Source of the DNA: a bacterium | GTDB lineage: Bacteria; Myxococcota_A; Bradymonadia; UBA7976; UBA1532 | Reading direction: 5' to 3' | DNA length: 64,000 nt | Assembly: GCA_030426085.1 (NCBI GenBank) | Contig: JAUHYW010000052.1 | Location: 1 to 64,000, forward strand | Part shown: positions 34,704 to 44,477 of the stretch, piece after piece | How the letters are laid out: each line of letters begins with the position of its first letter | Numbering within the stretch: the stretch's first letter is position 1 | The notes under the pieces: generated by a model | Database searches by the model: none | Told to the model about the DNA's origin: nothing | Seen by the model: the letters and a program-made list of their open reading frames with translations, nothing else | Translations under genes and position numbers: made by a program

Positions 34704-36014
34704 ATGGAAAAGACGCTCATCGCACTCGCCGCCGCGCTGATCGCGCTCACCCCGCTCGCGCCCGCCCGGGGGCACCTCGGCGAGCCGACGATCAAGGGGC
34801 TGCGCTTCCCCGAGAGCCGGCCCGAGGCCCCGTGGTTCGTCGTCGACAACGTCGGCCTGCTCGCCCTCGACGGCGACTGGCGCTGGCTGTGCGACGAGGC
34901 GATCAGCCCGGTGCCCGGCCTCGAAGACCTCGCCCCGCTCGACGCCGAGGGTCGGATCTGGCTCGCCGCCACCCGGGGCGGCCTGCGGCGCACCGTCGAC
35001 GGCGGGTGCAGCTTCGCCGCCGTGCCCGGCTTCGAAGAGCATCAGGTGGGGCACCTGTCGCCGGACCCCAGCCGCCCGGGGCACGCGGTCATCGGCACCA
35101 CCACCATCGGCGGGCCGCCCAACGACGTCTGGCGCACCACCGACGGGGGTGAGAGCTGGCAGGCGGCCGGCCTCGATCTGACCGGCCGGGTCCGGGACAT
35201 GCTGCGGGCCGAGGCCGACCCCGACGTGATCTACGTCGTGCACACCGGCGGCGCGCTGCGCAGCGACGACGGCGGGCGCAGCTTCGCCCCGATCACCCTC
35301 GCTCCCCCGCCGGCCGAGGGCGAGCCCCCGCCGGCCGGCACCGACATCGGCCTGCTCGCGACCGACCCCCGCGACCCGCTGGTCGTGTGGAGCGCCTTCG
35401 TGCGCTTCCCCGACAGCGACCTCCAGCGCAGCCGGGACGGGGGGCAGACCTGGGAGGCCGTCGCCGCCTTTCCCGACGACCCCCGCAGCCTCGTCATCGA
35501 CCCCGCCACCGGCCATCTGCTGCTGGCCATGGCGCTCGAAGGGCTGCGCCGCTCGACCGACGACGGGGCGAGCTGGGACGTGCTCTTCCTGCCCGAGCCC
35601 AACGCCTGGCTCGACTGCCTGACCCGGGGCCCCGACGGGCGGCTGTGGGCCTGCGTGCGGCGCAACGCGCCCTACAGCGTCGCCATCAGCGACGACTTCG
35701 GCGAGACGTGGTCCGGCCGCTTCGCCCGGGACTTCACCGACATCGCCGGGGGCTGGGCCTGCCCCGCCGACAGCCCGGCCATCGCCGCCTGCGCCGAGGC
35801 CTGTGACCGGGCCACCGAGGACTGCTCGGGCGAGGCGGTCGACGGCGGCGTCGAGCCCGACGGCGGCCCGGACCCCGACGGCGGCGCCCCCGACGCCGGT
35901 GAGGCGCCCCCGCCGCCGCGCGACGACTGCGCGGCCCTGCCCGGCGCCCCGGCCCCGGCCCCGCTGCTGCCCGCCCTGCTCGCCCTGCTGGCGCTGATCC
36001 GCCGCCGGGGCTGA
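34704..36014 (+). CDS. Exported BNR/sortilin-type beta-propeller with MYXO-CTERM-like tail
   Basis: The ATG at 34704 gives 436 aa; an in-frame GTG at 34674 is an alternative, and neither has a good ribosome binding site. A signal peptide (MEKTLIALAAALIALTPLAP) leads to BNR/Asp-box repeats: RRTVDGGCSF, WRTTDGGESW, RSDDGGRSF, QRSRDGGQTW, RRSTDDGASW, ISDDFGETW. After a Cys-rich segment and an Asp/Gly/Pro linker the protein ends with a Cys, a hydrophobic stretch (LLPALLALLALI) and RRRG. This resembles the MYXO-CTERM sorting signal, which is removed and lipid-linked by a myxosortase. Surface-exposed binding protein by inference. Confidence 0.82.
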   Translation: MEKTLIALAAALIALTPLAPARGHLGEPTIKGLRFPESRPEAPWFVVDNVGLLALDGDWRWLCDEAISPVPGLEDLAPLDAEGRIWLAATRGGLRRTVDGGCSFAAVPGFEEHQVGHLSPDPSRPGHAVIGTTTIGGPPNDVWRTTDGGESWQAAGLDLTGRVRDMLRAEADPDVIYVVHTGGALRSDDGGRSFAPITLAPPPAEGEPPPAGTDIGLLATDPRDPLVVWSAFVRFPDSDLQRSRDGGQTWEAVAAFPDDPRSLVIDPATGHLLLAMALEGLRRSTDDGASWDVLFLPEPNAWLDCLTRGPDGRLWACVRRNAPYSVAISDDFGETWSGRFARDFTDIAGGWACPADSPAIAACAEACDRATEDCSGEAVDGGVEPDGGPDPDGGAPDAGEAPPPPRDDCAALPGAPAPAPLLPALLALLALIRRRG

Positions 36015-36065
36015 CTCGGCGATACGTATATCCCCGGGGCTGCCCGGGTGGTGTACAGTCGTATC

Positions 36066-39000
36066 GTGAGCGCGCCCACCCCCATCTTCGCCGCCGGCCC
36101 CTTCGACGTGCTGCGCCCCGTCGCCCGGGGCGGCATGGCCGAGGTCTGGCTCGGCCGCCACCGGATCCACGGCACCGAGGCCGCCATCAAGGTGGTCCGC
36201 CCCACGACCGACGACCAGCGGCTGCATCGGCGCCTGCAAGCCGAGGTGCGGGCGATGGCCGGGCTGGACCACCCCCGGGTCGCCGCGGTGCTCGACACCG
36301 GCCTGCTCGACGCCCGGGCCGAGGCCGCCGCCGACGGCCGCGTCCGGGCGGGCAGCCCGTGGCTGGCGATGGCCTGGATCCCCCATGGCGACCTGCGGCG
36401 GGTCGCCCGCCCCCAGCCGTGGAGCGCGACCCGGGCGGTGTTGCTCGACGTGCTCGAGGCCCTGGCCCACGCCCACGCCCGGGGGGTCGTGCACCGCGAT
36501 CTCAAGCCGAGCAACGTGCTGCTGCGGGTCGAAGGCCGGGGGGCGCGGGCGGTGCTCACCGACTTCGGCATCGCCCAGGTGCTCGACGCCTTCGGGGGCG
36601 ATCCGACCCTCGAGCAGCGGGTCGTCGGCACCCCGGAGTACATGGCCCCCGAGCAGATCCGGGCGCAGTGGCGGGACATCGGCCCGTGGACCGACCTCTA
36701 CGCGCTCGGCTGCCTCGCCTGGGGGCTGGCCACCGGCGCGCCGCCGTTCATCGGCGAGCAGCCGTTCCGCATCACCATGCGTCACCTCTTCGAACCGCTG
36801 CCCCCGCTGGTGCTGGGGGCCGACCACCCCCCACCCTTCGGCGCGTGGCTGCGGCGGCTGCTGGCCAAGGACCCCTACGCCCGCTTCGAGCGGGCCGCCG
36901 ACGCCGCCGCCGCGCTCATCGCCTGCGGACCGGCCGAGGGATCGGGGGCCGAGGCCCTGCTCGACGCCCTCGACCGGGCGCCGGCCGCCCCCGGGCCGCT
37001 CACCCACGAGGGGCCCACCCGCTCGGTGCCCGGCGAGGGCAGCTCCGACGACCCGGCGATCGCGTTCGACGCCACCGTCGACGGCGCGCAGTTCGAAGGC
37101 CCCGGGTGGCAGGTGCCGCCGTCCTACGCGAAGTCCCGCAGCCGCAGCCGCAGCCGGGGGCCGAGGCCCCGGCCCCCGCCCCAGACCGGCCCCATCGCGC
37201 TGCCCGACGACTGGCGGGGCCCACACAGCCGACGGGGCGTCGTCGGCCGGGCCGGCCCGGGGCTCTTCGGGCTGCGCACCCTGCCCATGGTCGGCCGGGT
37301 CGAGGCCCGCGACCGGCTGTGGCGGGCCCTGCGGGCCGCCTGGCGCTCACGGTCGCCGCGGCTGTGCCTCGTGGAGTCGGGGGCCGGCGTCGGCCGGGCG
37401 GAGCTCGCCGACTGGCTCACCCGCCGGGCCGACGAGCTGGGCGCCGCCTCGGTGCTGCGGGCCACCCACGGCCCGATCCCCGCCCGACGGGACGGCCTCG
37501 GCGCGGCGGTGCGGGCCTGGTTCCGGGCCGCAGGCGACGACGCGATCCTCGCCGCCCGGGTCGACGCCGAGCTGGAGCGAAGGGCGCCCGACGCCGAGCC
37601 CGAAGAACGCCGGGCGACCCGCGAGGCGTTGGTCACCCTCGCCTGCCGGGGCGTCGTCGAGCGCCACGGCCAATACGAAGAGCAGGTGCGGGCGATGGCC
37701 CGCTGGCTGTGGTGGACCGGCGCCCGACGCCCGGTGATCCTGCGGCTGGACGACGTGCACCACAGCGCCCCGTCGATGGCGATGGCCACCCGGCTGCTCG
37801 AGCAGACCGACCTGCCGCTGGTGGTGCTGGTGACCCTGCCGGTGGCCGCCGAGCGGGCCCACGTCGGCGCCGAGCGGCTGGCCGCCCTCGAAGCGCTGCA
37901 CGCCGCCGAGCGCCTCGATCGGATCACGCTCGGGCCGCTGGACGAGGCCGGCATGGCGACCCTGCTGGTGGGCGGGGTGGGCCTCGACCCGGCGCTGGCC
38001 GCCCGCCTCGCCGGATCGGCCCGGGGCAACCCCCTCTTCGCGGTGCAGGTCATCGCCGAGTGGCTGGCCGACGGGGCCCTGCGCCCGGGGCCCCGGGGCA
38101 TGACACCGAGCGACGGCCGGGCGCCGCCCATCCCGGCCGGGGCGCAGGCGCTGGGGCGGGCCCGCCTCGCGCGGGCGATCGCGAGCGCCGACCTCGACCC
38201 CGACGTCTGCTGGCCCGCGCTGGAGGCGGCGGCGGCGCTCGGCGAGGCGGTGGGCGCCGACGACTGGGCCTCGGTCACCGGCGCCCCCCGGACGACCCTG
38301 ACCGCGCTGGCCGGGGCCCTGCTCGACGCCGGCCTCGCCCGGCCCGCCGACGGCGGGTGGAGCTTCGCCCACGCCTTCACCCGGCGCGCGCTGCTCGCGC
38401 AGGCCCGGGACGGCGAGCGGCTGGGTCGCCTCGCGCTGTATTGCGCCCTGGCGGTGCTCGACCCCGACCCCGCCGACCCCGGCCCCGCCGAGCGCCGGGC
38501 CCGCTACCTGCTCGACGGGGGGCACCCCGACCCGGCCATCGCCGCCTGCACCGAGGCGGCCCGGCGCGCGGCCGCCCGGGGCGGGTACCGGGCCGCCTCG
38601 ACCCTGCTCGGCATGGCCGACGCCGCCTGCGCCGCCGCCGAGCTGGCCCCCGACGACCTCCGGCGGGGCCGGCTGCTCGCCATCCGAGCCGAGGTCGCCC
38701 GCTTCACCGGCCGGGCCGCGCAGGCCGAGGCCGCCATCGCCGCGCTGCGCGCCCTGCCCCGGCCGCCGGACCACCCCTGGGCCCGGGCCGAGGTGCGCCG
38801 CCTCGACGCTCAGCAGGCGTTCTTCGCCGGCGATACGCAGGCCGCGCTCACCGCCTGGACCGAGGCCGAGACCCTCTTCGAAGCCGCCCGCGACGACGAG
38901 GGCGTCGCCCGCTGCCTGCACGGGCAGGGCTGGGCGCTCGCCAGCCAGGGCCACCTCGACCCGGCCGAAGACCGCTTCGCCCGGGCCCGGCGCATCGCCG

Positions 39001-39668
39001 AAGCCGCCGGGCTCGAAGTCCAAGCCGCGTGGTGCCTGCAAGGGCTCGCCGTGACCCGCATCTGGGGCCACCACCCCGACGGCCTGGCCCTGATCAGCGA
39101 GGCCGCCGATCGCTTCGCCCGCCTGGGGCAGCCCGCCGGCCAGGGCATGTGCGCGGTGCATCTGGCCGACGCGCTGTGGGCCGAGGGGCAGCCGGCGCGG
39201 GCCCGGGAGGCGCTCGACCGGGCGGCGCACGCCCTGGGCGCCATCCGCTCGAGCCTGATCTGCGACGTGCTCACCCGGCGGGCCATCCTGGCGCTCGAGA
39301 CCGGCCGCTTCGACGCCGCCCGGGCCGACGCCGACGCGGTCGAGCGGCAGTGGTTGCAGGCGTTCCCCGTCGGCCACCGCTGCGCCCCGCTGATGATCCT
39401 GGCCGAGGTCGCGCTGCGCGCCGGGGACCTCGACGCCGGCCGGGCGGCCTTCGACCGGGCCATGGCGCGGGCCGAGCGCTCCCTCTTCGCCGGGCCGGCG
39501 ACCGGGCGGCTCTTCGAGCGGCTCGCCGACCTCCTCGAAGCCACCGACCGCCCCCGCGCGCGCCGGGCGCTGACCCTCGCCCACGGCATGTGGGCCCCGC
39601 TCGACCCGGACCACGCCGCGACCCTGCGCCGCCGGTTGGACCACCTGCCGGGCGACCGCGACACCTGA
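36066..39668 (+). CDS. Ser/Thr kinase fused to AAA-type ATPase and TPR domain
   Basis: The GTG at 36066 gives 1200 aa; in-frame GTGs at 36048 and 36051 are possible. Residues 10-275 are a Hanks kinase: glycine loop ARGGMAEVW, VAIK-type lysine in AAIKVV, catalytic HRDLKPSN, DFG, and GTPEYMAPEQ. A low-complexity Arg/Ser/Pro linker follows. From about 410 there is a STAND/AAA-like module with a degenerate P-loop (GAGVGRAE, 439-446, lacking the Lys-Ser/Thr) and an intact Walker B-like LRLDDVHHS. The last 450 residues are TPR repeats. Entirely cytoplasmic. Such fusions are signalling hubs in Myxococcota; the input is unknown. Confidence 0.9.
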   Translation: MSAPTPIFAAGPFDVLRPVARGGMAEVWLGRHRIHGTEAAIKVVRPTTDDQRLHRRLQAEVRAMAGLDHPRVAAVLDTGLLDARAEAAADGRVRAGSPWLAMAWIPHGDLRRVARPQPWSATRAVLLDVLEALAHAHARGVVHRDLKPSNVLLRVEGRGARAVLTDFGIAQVLDAFGGDPTLEQRVVGTPEYMAPEQIRAQWRDIGPWTDLYALGCLAWGLATGAPPFIGEQPFRITMRHLFEPLPPLVLGADHPPPFGAWLRRLLAKDPYARFERAADAAAALIACGPAEGSGAEALLDALDRAPAAPGPLTHEGPTRSVPGEGSSDDPAIAFDATVDGAQFEGPGWQVPPSYAKSRSRSRSRGPRPRPPPQTGPIALPDDWRGPHSRRGVVGRAGPGLFGLRTLPMVGRVEARDRLWRALRAAWRSRSPRLCLVESGAGVGRAELADWLTRRADELGAASVLRATHGPIPARRDGLGAAVRAWFRAAGDDAILAARVDAELERRAPDAEPEERRATREALVTLACRGVVERHGQYEEQVRAMARWLWWTGARRPVILRLDDVHHSAPSMAMATRLLEQTDLPLVVLVTLPVAAERAHVGAERLAALEALHAAERLDRITLGPLDEAGMATLLVGGVGLDPALAARLAGSARGNPLFAVQVIAEWLADGALRPGPRGMTPSDGRAPPIPAGAQALGRARLARAIASADLDPDVCWPALEAAAALGEAVGADDWASVTGAPRTTLTALAGALLDAGLARPADGGWSFAHAFTRRALLAQARDGERLGRLALYCALAVLDPDPADPGPAERRARYLLDGGHPDPAIAACTEAARRAAARGGYRAASTLLGMADAACAAAELAPDDLRRGRLLAIRAEVARFTGRAAQAEAAIAALRALPRPPDHPWARAEVRRLDAQQAFFAGDTQAALTAWTEAETLFEAARDDEGVARCLHGQGWALASQGHLDPAEDRFARARRIAEAAGLEVQAAWCLQGLAVTRIWGHHPDGLALISEAADRFARLGQPAGQGMCAVHLADALWAEGQPARAREALDRAAHALGAIRSSLICDVLTRRAILALETGRFDAARADADAVERQWLQAFPVGHRCAPLMILAEVALRAGDLDAGRAAFDRAMARAERSLFAGPATGRLFERLADLLEATDRPRARRALTLAHGMWAPLDPDHAATLRRRLDHLPGDRDT

Positions 39669-39729
39669 GCCGGCCACCGTCGCCATCCGCCGCTTGAGAC
39701 CCCCCCGGGGTGGCGGTCATCATCCCATC

Positions 39730-42700
39730 ATGCCGACCGCCCGATCCCTCGCCCCCGCCGCCGCGCTGCTGCCGCTCAGCGCCCTGATCGCCTGCGCCAC
39801 CCCGCCCCCGCCCCGGCTCGACACCCTGCCCGACACCGTCGACGCCCGCGCCGCGCGCTGCGCCGACGCCGCCGACCGCCGCCCCGACGACCTGCGGGCC
39901 CTGCGCTGCGAGCGGCAGGCCATGCTACGCCTCGGCCGCCGGGCCGCGCTGGTCGAGCGCCTGCGCGCCCGGCGGATCACCGCCCCGAAGGACGGCCTGC
40001 GGTGGTACGCCGAGGGCGCCGCGCACGTCGCCGCCGCCCCCGAGCAGGCCGCCGCCCTCTTCGAAGAGTGCCGCGCCACCGACGAGGCGTGGTGCCTCGC
40101 CGGCCTCACCCGGGTCGCGCTGGCCCGGGGCGACGCGCCGGCCGCGCTGGCCACCGCCCGGATCGGGGCCAGCCTGCGCCCCGACGCGCCGGGCATCGCG
40201 GCGCTCGAAGCCATCGCCCTGGCCCGGGCCGGCGACCTCGACCGGGCCCGGGAGCGGGTCGACCCGCTGCTGATCGGCTGGCCCGACGACCCCGACGTGC
40301 AGCTCGCCCGGGGCACCGTGGCCCTGCTCGCCGACGCGCCGGGCGAAGCCCGGGACGCCATCGAGCGCATCCTGACGCAGAGCCCCGACGCCGCCGCGCC
40401 GCACCTGCTGCGGGCCGAGCTGCACCGATCGCTGGGCGATCACGAGGCCGCCGCCGCCGCGCTGCGCCGGGCGGTCGCCGCCGATCGGGAGGCCATCGGC
40501 GCCCGGGCCGCCCTCGGGGCTCAGCTCGTCGCCCTCGACCGGCCCGCGGCCGCGGTCGACGTGCTCGCCGCCCTCGCCGAGCAGCGCCCCGACGACCCGG
40601 CCCACGCCATCGCGCTGGGCGAGGCCCTGCTGGCCACCGGCGCCGCCGATCGGGCCCGGGCCTGGGCCGAGGCCGCCCGCGCGCTCGACCCCGAAGACGG
40701 CGCCGCCCTCCAGCTCGCCGCCCGGGCCGCCATCGCCGCGGGGGACGTCGCCGCCGGCCTCGCCCTGCGCCCCGCCCTCTACGCCGCCCCCGACGCGGTC
40801 GCCCACCGGCTGGCCATCGCCCGGGCCCTGGCCCTCGCCGACCACTTCACCCGGGCCGAGTCCGAGTTCGCCGCGGCGGTCATCCACCACCCCGACGACC
40901 CCGCGGCGTGGCTCGCCTTCGCCCGGTGGTTCGCCGCCCGGGACAAGCTCGACCGGGCCGAGGGGCTCTTGCGCCAGGCCATCGACCGCCGCCCGCAGGC
41001 CGCCGAGCTGCACGTCGCGCTGGCCGACGTCTTCGAGCGCCAGGGCAACCGGGCCGGAGCCCGGCTCGCGCTCTCGGTCGCCGCCCGATTGCAGCCCGAG
41101 GTCGCCGCCCACGAGGACGAGCTGGCCCGGGTCGAGTTCCTCGACGGCGAGCTGATCGAGGCGCTGGCCCGGTGGGAGAAGCTCATCGTCGCCCACCCCG
41201 GCGCCGACCGCCCGCTGCGCCGGCTCTCGGCCGCCTACCGGGCGCTGGACGAGCCGGAGAAGGCCCTCGACCTGCTCGAGCGGCTCGTCGAGCGCCACCC
41301 GGACGACGCCGAGCTGAAGGGCCGGCTGGGCGAGACGCTGCTCGAAGCGGGGCGCAAGGATCGGGCGGTGGGCGTGCTCGAGGCGGCGCTGGCCGGGGGG
41401 GCCGACGCCGACCGCCTGCGCCCGCTGCTGGCCACCGCGCTGGCCGACACCGGGCGCACCGACGCCGCGGCCGATCTCTTCGAGCGGGCCCTGGCCGAAG
41501 ACCCCGGCAACCGCCCGCTGCGGCTGACCTTCGCCGCCTTCCGGGCCGCCACCGGCGACCGGGCCGGCGCGGTGGAGCTGTACCGCTCACAGCTCGCCCG
41601 CGACCCGGCCGACCTCGACGCCCGCTCGGGGCTGGCCGCGCTGCTGGGGCCCGAGGTGGTCGCCGCCGCGGTCGACCCCGGCAGCCACCCCCGGGCGCTG
41701 GTCGACGCCGAGCTGGCCGCGCTCGCCGCCGCTGCGCCCCCCGCCGACGATCGGATCGGAGGCGCCGTGCTGCGCGACGAGCGGCGGGTCGTCGTCGACG
41801 CCCGGGGGGTGGCCGAGATCCACCACCGGCGGGCGATCCTGGTGCAGCGGCCGGCGGGCGTCGAGCGCTACGCGACGGCCGGGGTGCCGTTCCACGTCGA
41901 CCAGCCGCCGACCGTCGTGCGGGCCCGCACCGTCAGCCCCGACGGCGAGGTGCTGCCGGTGAAGCCCGGCGACCGCAGCGTGCAGAACCCGGGCGCCGGC
42001 ACCCTGCTCTACGGCGACGGCCGGCGGCTCGAGCTGCGGTTCTCGGGGCTCGAGCCGGGGGCCATCGTCGACTACGAGGTGATCACCCGCCGCCCGCACC
42101 CCGACATCGACGGCCCGTGGTGGGACGGCTACGTGCTGGCCAACGCCGACCCCACCGTGCAGGCCCGCTACACGCTCGACCTGCCCGCCGACAGCGCCTG
42201 GATGGCCCGGGCCGACGGCATGGGCGAGCCGGCCGAGACCGTCGCCGACGGCCGGCGCACGCTGATCTGGAGCCGGCGCGACCTGCCCGCGTGGCGGGAG
42301 GGCGTCGAGGGCCCCCTGCCCTCGGTCCGGGTCTCGAACCTCGCCTCGTGGGCCGAGGTCGACCGCTGGTACCACGCGCTCTTCGGCCCCCGCAGCGCCG
42401 CGACGCCCAGCATCGCCCACACCGCGCAGACCCTCACCGCCGGGGCGAAGACCCGCCGGCAGAAGGTCGCCGCGATCTACCGCCACGTCGAGCGCAACAT
42501 CCGCTATCTGGGGGTCGAGTTCGGCATCGGGGCCTACCAGCCGCGCCCGCCGGAGAGCACGCTGGCCCAGGGGCGGGGCGACTGCAAGGACATGACCGCG
42601 CTGATGGTGGCCCTGCTCGCCGCGCTCGACATCGAGGCCCACCCGGCGCTGACCAAGCCCCGGGGCCAGGGCGTCTTCGACCCGGGGCACCCCTCGCCGG

Positions 42701-44346
42701 GGCAGTTCAGCCACGTCCTGCTCTACGTGCCCGACCCGGACGGCGACCTGTGGCTCGACGCCACCGCCGGCCTGGGCACGCTCGACGCGGTGCCCGCCGC
42801 GCTGCGCGGGCGCCACGCGCTGATCATCGACGGCGAGGGCGGCGATCTGGTGCGCATCCCGGCGGCCGACGTGCGCCGCAACCGGCTGGTCGAGAGCCGG
42901 ACCTACCGCCTGACCCCCACCGGCGGCGGCACCCAGACCAGCGTGCTCGAGCTGACCGGCGACCTCGCCGGCCACGCCCGGCGGCGGCTGCTCACCGTCG
43001 ACGGCGCCGCCCGCGACGCGCTGCTCTCGGCCCCGGGGCACCTGCTCGATCAGGGGCGCATCCCCGACCGCGTGGGCGTGCAGGGCCTCGACGACCCCGC
43101 CGCGCCGGTGGTGCTGACCGCCTCGGTCGAGCACCGCGATCTGGTCGCGGTGCGGCTCGACGGCGCGCTGGTGCAGCCGTTCGACATCTCGGTCTTCACC
43201 GGCGGCTCGCTGGCCCGCTACGGGTCGGACGACCAGAGCCCGGCCCCGCGCCACTTCACCCGGGCTCTGCGCCTCGAGCCGCCCCCGGGCTACCGCTTCG
43301 ACTGGCCCCCGCTCGCCGCCGAGAGCGAGGGCCCCATCGCGCTGGACGTCTCCGAGGAGCGGGGCGAGGGCGTGACGACCATCACCGCTCGCATGCGCAT
43401 CGAAGGCGGCGGCCTCGACCGCGAGGACCGCGACGCGCTCGTCGAGACGGCCCGCCGGCTGCAAGCGGTGCTCGAGGTCGACCTGGCGATGGTGCCCGGC
43501 GAGGGCTTCGACCGGGTGGCGTTCATCCGGGCGATCATCGCCGAGCGCCCGGGCCAGGAGGGCCTGCGGACCTATCTGGGGCAGGCGCTGCTCGAAGCCG
43601 AGCGCCCGTTCGAGGCGACGATGGCCCTGCTCGACGCGCTGGAGCAGGACCCGGAGGACGAGCAGGCCCGGCTGCTCTTGAAGCTGGCCCGGATGCAGCT
43701 CGGCACGCCGGCCGAGGTCGAGCAGCGCCTGCGCGCGCGGGCCACCCGCCCCGGCGCGCCCCCGGCGACGCTGATGGCGCTGGCCGCGCTGCTCGCCGAG
43801 AGCGGCCGGGCGGCCGAGGCCGCGGCGCTGCTCGCCGAGCACGTCACCCCGGAGAGCCCCGTCGAGCTGTGGGCCGCCCGGGTCGACCTGCTCGTCGGGC
43901 TCGAGCGCTACGACGAGGCGGCGCAAGCCGCCGAGACGATCGGCGAGGCCCGCCCGGCGCATGGCCCGGCGCTGTCCCTGCGGGCCCGGGTCGCCGAGGC
44001 CCGCGGGCAGCAGGCCGAGGCCATCGTCGCCTGGCGCCGCGCGCTGCGGGCGTCGCCCGAGAACCCGATGCTGCTCAACAACCTCGCCTGGAGCCTGCGC
44101 GACCTGCCCACCCACCGCATGGAGGCCCTGACCCTGGCCGAGAAGGCGGCCGGCATCGACCCCGAGGCGGCCCCGATCTGGGACACGCTGGCCGAGCTGC
44201 GCTTCCGATCGGGCATGCTCGACGGCGCCCTCGAGGCCAGCCAGCGGGCGATCGATCGGGCCCGGGACCGCTTCGAGCGGGCCGAGTTCGAAGAGCGCCG
44301 GGCGAAGTACGAGGCGGCGCAGGCCGCGGAGGCCGCCCCCCGCTGA
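39730..44346 (+). CDS. Giant TPR/DUF3857/transglutaminase-like lipoprotein
   Basis: The ATG at 39730 gives 1538 aa. Lipobox LIAC near residue 22. About residues 35-640 are TPR units. Residues of about 670-860 match DUF3857 (RRVVVDARGVAEIHHRRAIL, FSGLEPGAIVDYEVITRRPH). Next is a transglutaminase-like core with its catalytic Cys in QGRGDCKDMTALMVALL, then the expected FSHVLLYVPDPDGDLWLDAT. A beta-rich region follows, and a second TPR block makes up the last 300 residues (PENPMLLNNLAWSLRDLPTH). DUF3857-transglutaminase proteins are widespread in envelopes and their substrates are not established. It stands alone on the plus strand after the kinase. Confidence 0.88.
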   Translation: MPTARSLAPAAALLPLSALIACATPPPPRLDTLPDTVDARAARCADAADRRPDDLRALRCERQAMLRLGRRAALVERLRARRITAPKDGLRWYAEGAAHVAAAPEQAAALFEECRATDEAWCLAGLTRVALARGDAPAALATARIGASLRPDAPGIAALEAIALARAGDLDRARERVDPLLIGWPDDPDVQLARGTVALLADAPGEARDAIERILTQSPDAAAPHLLRAELHRSLGDHEAAAAALRRAVAADREAIGARAALGAQLVALDRPAAAVDVLAALAEQRPDDPAHAIALGEALLATGAADRARAWAEAARALDPEDGAALQLAARAAIAAGDVAAGLALRPALYAAPDAVAHRLAIARALALADHFTRAESEFAAAVIHHPDDPAAWLAFARWFAARDKLDRAEGLLRQAIDRRPQAAELHVALADVFERQGNRAGARLALSVAARLQPEVAAHEDELARVEFLDGELIEALARWEKLIVAHPGADRPLRRLSAAYRALDEPEKALDLLERLVERHPDDAELKGRLGETLLEAGRKDRAVGVLEAALAGGADADRLRPLLATALADTGRTDAAADLFERALAEDPGNRPLRLTFAAFRAATGDRAGAVELYRSQLARDPADLDARSGLAALLGPEVVAAAVDPGSHPRALVDAELAALAAAAPPADDRIGGAVLRDERRVVVDARGVAEIHHRRAILVQRPAGVERYATAGVPFHVDQPPTVVRARTVSPDGEVLPVKPGDRSVQNPGAGTLLYGDGRRLELRFSGLEPGAIVDYEVITRRPHPDIDGPWWDGYVLANADPTVQARYTLDLPADSAWMARADGMGEPAETVADGRRTLIWSRRDLPAWREGVEGPLPSVRVSNLASWAEVDRWYHALFGPRSAATPSIAHTAQTLTAGAKTRRQKVAAIYRHVERNIRYLGVEFGIGAYQPRPPESTLAQGRGDCKDMTALMVALLAALDIEAHPALTKPRGQGVFDPGHPSPGQFSHVLLYVPDPDGDLWLDATAGLGTLDAVPAALRGRHALIIDGEGGDLVRIPAADVRRNRLVESRTYRLTPTGGGTQTSVLELTGDLAGHARRRLLTVDGAARDALLSAPGHLLDQGRIPDRVGVQGLDDPAAPVVLTASVEHRDLVAVRLDGALVQPFDISVFTGGSLARYGSDDQSPAPRHFTRALRLEPPPGYRFDWPPLAAESEGPIALDVSEERGEGVTTITARMRIEGGGLDREDRDALVETARRLQAVLEVDLAMVPGEGFDRVAFIRAIIAERPGQEGLRTYLGQALLEAERPFEATMALLDALEQDPEDEQARLLLKLARMQLGTPAEVEQRLRARATRPGAPPATLMALAALLAESGRAAEAAALLAEHVTPESPVELWAARVDLLVGLERYDEAAQAAETIGEARPAHGPALSLRARVAEARGQQAEAIVAWRRALRASPENPMLLNNLAWSLRDLPTHRMEALTLAEKAAGIDPEAAPIWDTLAELRFRSGMLDGALEASQRAIDRARDRFERAEFEERRAKYEAAQAAEAAPR

Positions 44347-44477
44347 GCCGGCGCCGCCCGCGCCCCCAGCGTCATCCTCAAGACCGCGCGCCCCCACCCC
44401 GCTGCGCCAGCCCGCCCGCGCGATCGGTCGGGGCCCGGCCTGCGCCGGCGAGCGGCGCCCGAACCACGCGGCGGACG

